Source: JBGOTP01 sp041476545
GTDB taxonomy: Bacteria; Acidobacteriota; Vicinamibacteria; Vicinamibacterales; CAVVIG01
NCBI GenBank assembly: GCA_041476545.1
Contig: JBGOTP010000184.1
Span: forward strand, 1 to 9,895
Length of the DNA stretch: 9,895 nt
Reading direction: 5' to 3'
The number at the start of each line of letters is the position of its first letter. Position 1 is the first letter of the stretch. Below the pieces are notes generated by a model. That model made no database searches and was not told where the DNA came from. It saw only the letters and a program-made list of their open reading frames with translations. Below, piece by piece: positions 5,863-9,895 of this stretch. A program made the position numbers and the translations under genes.

Positions 5863-7002
5863 TCAGGCCTCGGACAGCGTCGTGACGGTCATCGTCTGAT
5901 TGTGCAGCTCGCAGGTGGCGCTCGACGTGAACGGCGAGATTTCTCCATACGAATAGAACCCCGCGAGGATGGCGCCGGGGCCAACGACATCGCGCACGCC
6001 CTCGACCTCCTCTTCCACGCGCTGCTTGAGGACCATCTTGCGGCCGACACAGCTGATGAGCAACGCCAGCTCCGTCGACCGGCCGCAGATCGCGCCGGCA
6101 CTGATGCGCGCGGCACCGGCGGCTCCTTCAATCAACCGGTCGAAGTTGGCCCGCATCAACTGTGCATACGATCCCTCGGCGATGTCCCCCGCGAACGTCA
6201 ATGAGTCTTCTGCATCGCAGACTGACAGGATCGTGCGCACCACACCGCGACTCTCTCGGTTCTTCCTGAGGCTGAGCGGAAACAGCAGGCCGGCGGCTGG
6301 CAGGTCGCGCGCCTGTTCCCCGAGGTACCGGCGATAGAGTCCGAGCGCGGATCGGCCGTCCAGCTCGTAGAGCACGTTGCCGCGGGCGCGGGTCACGATC
6401 CGTTCGGGCCCGAACGGATCCCAGCCGCCCACCGATCCGTAACCGACGCGGATGCTTTCGCCGCGAAGGCCGATGCCGACGATGACGTCGGTCCGCGGCG
6501 TGCCATTGACGAGAACTTTCGTCTCTTCGAACCGCGCGCCATCCGCCGCGAGTCCCCCCGTCACCGTGACGTGCCCTGGCAGTCGCTCGGTCAGGCCGCG
6601 GATGAACCGGCTGCCGTTGACGTGCAGGCCGTCCGAGAACACCAGGACATGGCGCAGGTCGTCATTGGCCAGGCGTTCGGCGAGTTGCGCCCCGGCTTCT
6701 TCGCTGAGTGAACTGGCGGTGACCTCAACGGACGCGCAGGTGAGCGGCGTGTTGCGGAAGGCGATGGCCGTGACCACGACCGAGTCGTCGAAGACGTGCG
6801 TGCCGGCGATTTCGCCGGCGGTCGAGCATCCGGCGATGTAGGCGGTAGGATAGGCCCGCCGAACGGCGTCCAGGACGCCGGGCGTCTCCAAAGCCGCCCG
6901 GCTGCCGAAGGCGAGCGCCAGTTGAGCCTGTGTGGCTAATCGGCCAGAAGTCACAGGCTGCCAACCACTTGCGACGGACCAGCAGGTTTGTTCGAGCAAC
7001 AT
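5863..7002 (-). CDS. FIST N/C domain signal-transduction protein
   Basis: The 379-residue protein has the FIST architecture: FIST_N about 25-205 with GCSTAGEI (58-65), SDGLHVNG (123-130) and TGGLAADGARF (148-158), then FIST_C about 212-365. The end is highly typical, with MVLKQRVEEEVE (323-334), GFYSYGEISPF (348-358) and CELHNQTMTVTTLSE (364-378). FIST domains are proposed to bind small ligands, perhaps amino acids or their derivatives, and often sit with histidine kinases or diguanylate cyclases; the ligand here cannot be read. No signal peptide or membrane segment is seen, so it is cytoplasmic. It is the first gene of a two-gene operon with the hybrid kinase and is likely its sensory partner. 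ATG 7000-7002 fits family starts; no clear ribosome binding site or promoter was found in the 103-nt divergent region upstream. Confidence 0.93.
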   Translation of the reverse strand: MLLEQTCWSVASGWQPVTSGRLATQAQLALAFGSRAALETPGVLDAVRRAYPTAYIAGCSTAGEIAGTHVFDDSVVVTAIAFRNTPLTCASVEVTASSLSEEAGAQLAERLANDDLRHVLVFSDGLHVNGSRFIRGLTERLPGHVTVTGGLAADGARFEETKVLVNGTPRTDVIVGIGLRGESIRVGYGSVGGWDPFGPERIVTRARGNVLYELDGRSALGLYRRYLGEQARDLPAAGLLFPLSLRKNRESRGVVRTILSVCDAEDSLTFAGDIAEGSYAQLMRANFDRLIEGAAGAARISAGAICGRSTELALLISCVGRKMVLKQRVEEEVEGVRDVVGPGAILAGFYSYGEISPFTSSATCELHNQTMTVTTLSEA

Positions 7003-7061
7003 GAGATCGTGGTGTCGTGTTACTTATCGGCCTGAAGCACCGGACAGCCCAGTCCTCCGGA

Positions 7062-7082
7062 TACACTCGTGGGAGTTAACTC
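7062..7082 (+). promoter_or_regulatory. Candidate -10 and adjacent palindrome ahead of the SPFH gene
   Basis: TACACT (7062-7067) resembles a -10 element (4-5 of 6 positions), with no good -35 at the usual spacing. It is followed by the perfect 10-bp palindrome GAGTTAACTC (7073-7082), which would lie at about the transcription start, a place where a repressor or dimeric regulator could bind. The site lies between the divergent FIST and SPFH genes. It is motif evidence only. Confidence 0.3.
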
Positions 7083-7094
7083 GACACCCAGGAA

Positions 7095-7100
7095 AGAGGA
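7095..7100 (+). promoter_or_regulatory. SPFH gene ribosome binding site
   Basis: AGAGGA lies 5 nt before ATG 7106. It fixes the start there instead of the in-frame ATG at 6932, which would place the upstream region, including part of the antisense FIST gene, inside the protein. Confidence 0.85.
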
Positions 7101-7105
7101 CTCTC

Positions 7106-7933
7106 ATGCTGGAACAATTCGATGGTCGCAAGCGCGTTGGTGGAACCAGTGCTGCCCTGGTCGCAGTCGTGGGGGTCTTGCTCCTGGCGAGCACCTGCGC
7201 GGTGTCGATGGTCCCCACAGGCAGCGTCGGCGTGGTCACTCGCTTTGGCAAGGTCACGGGCACGACGCTGTCCGAGGGCATCAATCTGATCGTGCCGCTC
7301 TACGGTGTACAGAAACTCTCCGTGCAAACCCAGGAGATCAAGGAAGTCAGTTCCACGCCATCCGAAGAGGGGCTGATCTTCCAGCTGGAAGTCTCCCTGC
7401 TCTACAAGCTCTCTCCCGGTCAGGCGGCGAACGTCTATCAGACGATTGGCGTGAGCTACCCGGAGACGCTGATCGTGCCGACGTTCCGTTCCGCCATTCG
7501 AGCCGTCACGTCGTCGCACAAGGCGTCCGACTTGTACTCAACGGCCCGTGAACGCGTGCAGGAAGAAATGTTCGTCCGCGTGTCGGAAGCCTTTGCGCCG
7601 CGTGGCATCATCGTCGAGAAGGTGCTGTTGCGAGATTTGCAGTTGCCGCCGACACTCAAGGCCTCCATCGAAGGCAAGCAGCAGGCGGAGCAGGAGTCGC
7701 AGAAGATGGAGTTCACGCTGGCGAAGGAACGGCAGGAGGCCGAGCGCAAGCGCATCGAGGCCCGCGGCATTGCGGACTTTCAGGCGATTGTCACCCAGGG
7801 CATCTCGGACAAATTACTCGAGTGGAAGGGGATTGAAGCGACGCTGGAACTGGCCAAGAGTCAGAACGCGAAGGTGGTGGTCGTCGGCAATGGCAAGAGC
7901 GGCCTTCCGCTCATTCTGGGGGCGCAGGACTGA
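7106..7933 (+). CDS. SPFH/Band 7 (prohibitin-like) membrane protein
   Basis: The 275-residue protein has one N-terminal membrane segment (about 14-33) after a short charged start (GRKR). The SPFH/PHB domain (about 34-185) opens with the classic VPTGSVGVVTRFGKV and has EGLIFQLEVSLLYKLSP (88-104) and APRGIIVEKVLLRDLQLPP (164-182). A charged coiled coil (about 186-222, Gln/Glu/Lys/Arg) precedes a hydrophobic tail with SGLPLIL. This order is that of prohibitins, which form large membrane ring assemblies acting as scaffolds or as regulators of membrane proteases. No NfeD-like partner or FtsH gene is adjacent. It is transcribed alone: divergent from FIST and convergent with the M16 gene. A strong ribosome binding site supports the start. 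The exact client is unknown. Confidence 0.93.
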   Translation: MLEQFDGRKRVGGTSAALVAVVGVLLLASTCAVSMVPTGSVGVVTRFGKVTGTTLSEGINLIVPLYGVQKLSVQTQEIKEVSSTPSEEGLIFQLEVSLLYKLSPGQAANVYQTIGVSYPETLIVPTFRSAIRAVTSSHKASDLYSTARERVQEEMFVRVSEAFAPRGIIVEKVLLRDLQLPPTLKASIEGKQQAEQESQKMEFTLAKERQEAERKRIEARGIADFQAIVTQGISDKLLEWKGIEATLELAKSQNAKVVVVGNGKSGLPLILGAQD

Positions 7934-7980
7934 CCGGGGCGGGTTGGGCAGGTGGGCCGGGTAGGGCAGGTGGTCGGAGC
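7934..7980 (+). repeat. G-run tract at the SPFH/M16 convergent junction
   Basis: The 47-nt gap contains GGGG, GGG, GGG, GGG, GGG and GGG runs in close succession, including GGGTAGGG (7959-7966) and GGGCAGG (7946-7952 and 7964-7970). These are the same words found at 113-164. It follows directly after the stop of a plus-strand gene, just as the first tract does. It could form a quadruplex in plus-strand RNA or DNA. No classical hairpin-plus-T-run terminator is present. Confidence 0.65.
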
Positions 7981-9895
7981 CTAGTTCATCCAGAAGTCAC
8001 GCGGGTAGAGGCGGTAAACCGCTGTCGCCGGACCTTCGACCGACTTCAGGTACTCCTCCCACGCGGTGAACTGCTTCTCCGGACCGATAACGAAGTACAC
8101 ACCGTCTTGGACGGTTTCGGCCTTCGTTCCCATGCCGGGCAGCACTCTCGCGTAGACGCCATTCATCCGTCGATACAGCTCCGCCGAGAGATTCGGTGTG
8201 CTTCGCAGCGCGAGAATCCCTTCGTGAAAGCGCCGGACGATCTGGGGCGTGAGGCCATCGGCAAGATTGGCGGCCATCTGTTCGCCGCGCAGTTCGTATG
8301 GCGACGCGGAGCGGATACCACCGAATGCCTGTGCGATGGCGTAGTCCACGAGCGAGGGGTCGGGCTGAGCGCGCTGCAGTTCGCCAATGACGAACCGCAA
8401 CGTCTGCGGCAGCTCCGGCGTGCGCTCGGCGTAGTAGCTCAGGCGTCCATCGCCAAAACGGACGGTCAGGCCGTTGCTGTACGCCAGGCCGGCGCCGATG
8501 GTCTTCATGAAGATCGAATGACCGCCACCGCCGCCATAGAGGTACGCGGCAAGAAAATCCAGGAGCTTCTGGCGATCCGTGTCTTCCCATCCCGCCAGCG
8601 GAGCGGTATTGAGGAAGACACCGCTCTGTGAATTCTGGTTGAGCAGTCCGACAAACACCGGGTTCGTCGCCGTCGCATCGCGCTCACGCAGCCGCGTGGT
8701 CACGAGGGGCACATTGCCGTAGTTCGCTTTGGCGGAGGGCGCCGATCCGAGCGCTCCGACCAGTGTCCGGATCGCCGGCGTCAACGTTTGCTCGGTCGAC
8801 GCCGACCCAACCATGAACAGACGCGCGTTCGCGCCTCGGAGTATCTCCTGCCGGACGGTATTGAGTGTGGCCAGCGTGCTGGCCGGGCCGATCGACAGGT
8901 CGCTCGCCATCTCGCGACAGAGATGCGACCAGTCGGCCGCGAGACTTGAATCGGGCACGTCGGTCAGCGTGAGATCGAGATCCTTGGCGGCCTCCGCGAG
9001 CAGCTTGTCGGCGCCGTTCTTCAGTTCGGCCAGCCGCGTCGTGAGATTGGCCCGCGACGTATTGAGAGTCGCAAGGGTGTTGAGCGCGGCGGCCGTGGAG
9101 GCGCGTTGCTCCGGCGTCCCATCCTTCAGCATCCAGCGCAGACGATGGATGTTGTGCACCTCGGTCATGAACGACGCTGTGGCGAGCAGCAGCGGATTGG
9201 TCTGGCGCCAGTAGGTGGTCGCGACGCCGCGCACCCAGTTCTCCTCGGCGCTCTGCATCGTGCGCCGGAGGCTGCCGAGCGTTTGATCGACCAGGTCGCG
9301 GATGCGCGGCAGGTTCTCGGGACGCCAGTCGGCGTTGAATAGCACGAGCCGCATCCAGTCGACGGCCTTCAGCGACTCAGGCGCGTCGTTGCCGGCGCCG
9401 CGCACGACCAGCTCGACGCGTCCGGTCTTGGCGTTCGTGCTGATGTCGGCCGTGAGGCTGAGGATGTCCTTCCGCATGCGCTCGCTCATCTCTTCGTACG
9501 AGACGGGCCGGCCGTTGTCGATCACGCCGACGCGCGTCAGGAGCTGCGGCAGCATCGACAGATAGAGCAGTCGATCGCGCGGCACGCCGTCGAGCCGAAG
9601 CGCGATCCCGCTGGTGGCGCTGGTCATGCTGTCGAAGGTGGACGACACGAGAGGAACGCGGCCCGCAAGCTGCGTCACTTTGTAGTCGAGCTGGTCGTCG
9701 AGGGTCATCGGCGGATGGTCGATGAACTTCGGTGCCGCGACCCGGCTGGCGGTGCGGTCAATATCGGCGGTGTTGGCGTCGTACTCCGTGCGGTAGCGCC
9801 GAAGGGTCTCCTGATCGTCCGGCGTGTCGTACTGCTGCTTGAGCCGCGTGAGTTCAGCGACGGCCCGCGCCTCGCGCTGCTGCTGATCGATGCGC
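7981..9895 (-). CDS. M16-family metallopeptidase (PreP/insulinase-like), C-terminal two-thirds
   Basis: The frame is open from the TAG at 7981-7983 to the right edge, giving 637 residues. An internal ATG at 9706-9708 is not the start, because the frame upstream continues with protein-like sequence (a charged helix with RIDQQQREARAVAELTR, then DRTASRVAAPKF). The content fits the second half of a roughly 950-1,000-residue PreP-type M16 peptidase: a charged linker helix, then a domain with YLSMLPQLLTRVGV, and a final domain with YGGGGGHSIFMKTIGAGLAYSNG (codons around 8470-8537), where M16 C-terminal domains hold substrate-contact residues. The zinc HxxEH motif would be in the missing N-terminal part, so activity cannot be judged. 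M16 enzymes degrade peptides in a closed chamber. It is likely periplasmic or secreted in this group, but no signal is visible. It is convergent with the SPFH gene. Confidence 0.8.
   Translation of the reverse strand, partial: RIDQQQREARAVAELTRLKQQYDTPDDQETLRRYRTEYDANTADIDRTASRVAAPKFIDHPPMTLDDQLDYKVTQLAGRVPLVSSTFDSMTSATSGIALRLDGVPRDRLLYLSMLPQLLTRVGVIDNGRPVSYEEMSERMRKDILSLTADISTNAKTGRVELVVRGAGNDAPESLKAVDWMRLVLFNADWRPENLPRIRDLVDQTLGSLRRTMQSAEENWVRGVATTYWRQTNPLLLATASFMTEVHNIHRLRWMLKDGTPEQRASTAAALNTLATLNTSRANLTTRLAELKNGADKLLAEAAKDLDLTLTDVPDSSLAADWSHLCREMASDLSIGPASTLATLNTVRQEILRGANARLFMVGSASTEQTLTPAIRTLVGALGSAPSAKANYGNVPLVTTRLRERDATATNPVFVGLLNQNSQSGVFLNTAPLAGWEDTDRQKLLDFLAAYLYGGGGGHSIFMKTIGAGLAYSNGLTVRFGDGRLSYYAERTPELPQTLRFVIGELQRAQPDPSLVDYAIAQAFGGIRSASPYELRGEQMAANLADGLTPQIVRRFHEGILALRSTPNLSAELYRRMNGVYARVLPGMGTKAETVQDGVYFVIGPEKQFTAWEEYLKSVEGPATAVYRLYPRDFWMN

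Noticed and set aside
4788..5885. 365-codon plus-strand open frame opposite the kinase
   Set aside because: It is Arg/His/Asp/Ala-rich shadow sequence, antisense to a clear histidine kinase; long mirror frames are expected in GC-rich DNA.
6932..7105. Longer SPFH start at 6932
   Set aside because: It would overlap the antisense FIST start and add non-family sequence; AGAGGA before ATG 7106 is decisive.
7981..9708. Complete 575-residue protein starting at 9708
   Set aside because: The frame remains open with protein-like sequence to the window edge, and M16 proteins of this type are much longer, so the gene is partial.

Overview
The window is about 9.9 kb of GC-rich bacterial chromosome with closely packed genes on both strands. 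No rRNA, tRNA, CRISPR array, transposase or phage gene was recognised. The mix of LeuCD, a FIST sensor with a hybrid kinase, an M16 peptidase, and G-rich/C-rich repeats between genes would fit an environmental Acidobacteriota-like organism. That assignment is a weak inference; no marker gene is present to prove it.

Layout, left to right. (1) Positions 2-118 hold the last codons of a plus-strand gene that looks like a LysR-type regulator. A repeat-rich convergent junction follows. (2) leuC (950-2344) and leuD (220-834), both minus strand and transcribed leuC then leuD, encode the two subunits of isopropylmalate isomerase for leucine synthesis. They are separated by an unusually long gap with two GC hairpins. 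(3) Upstream of leuC is an inverted-repeat element, then a minus-strand gene for a probable lipoprotein (2527-3111). (4) Diverging from the lipoprotein gene is a plus-strand pair: a 90-residue protein ending in Cys-Cys (3212-3484) and an ArsA/Get3-type ATPase (3475-4422). The two overlap by 10 nt. (5) Convergent with the ATPase, and sharing a CTAG stop with it, is a minus-strand two-gene operon: a FIST-domain sensor (5863-7002) followed 4 nt later by a hybrid histidine kinase (4419-5858). (6) A plus-strand SPFH/prohibitin-like membrane protein (7106-7933) has its own strong ribosome binding site. (7) After another G-rich junction, a minus-strand M16 peptidase (PreP-like) runs off the right edge (7981-9895).

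The genes form separate functional units rather than one pathway. The least understood is the small Cys-Cys-tail protein paired with the ArsA-type ATPase. It is tightly coupled, has no arsenic genes beside it, and the ATPase lacks the cysteines of classical ArsA. The FIST-kinase pair is a clear two-component sensing module whose final output is not visible here. Several annotation traps exist: the longest open frames overextend leuC, the ATPase and the SPFH protein, and the M16 frame continues past its first internal ATG to the window edge.
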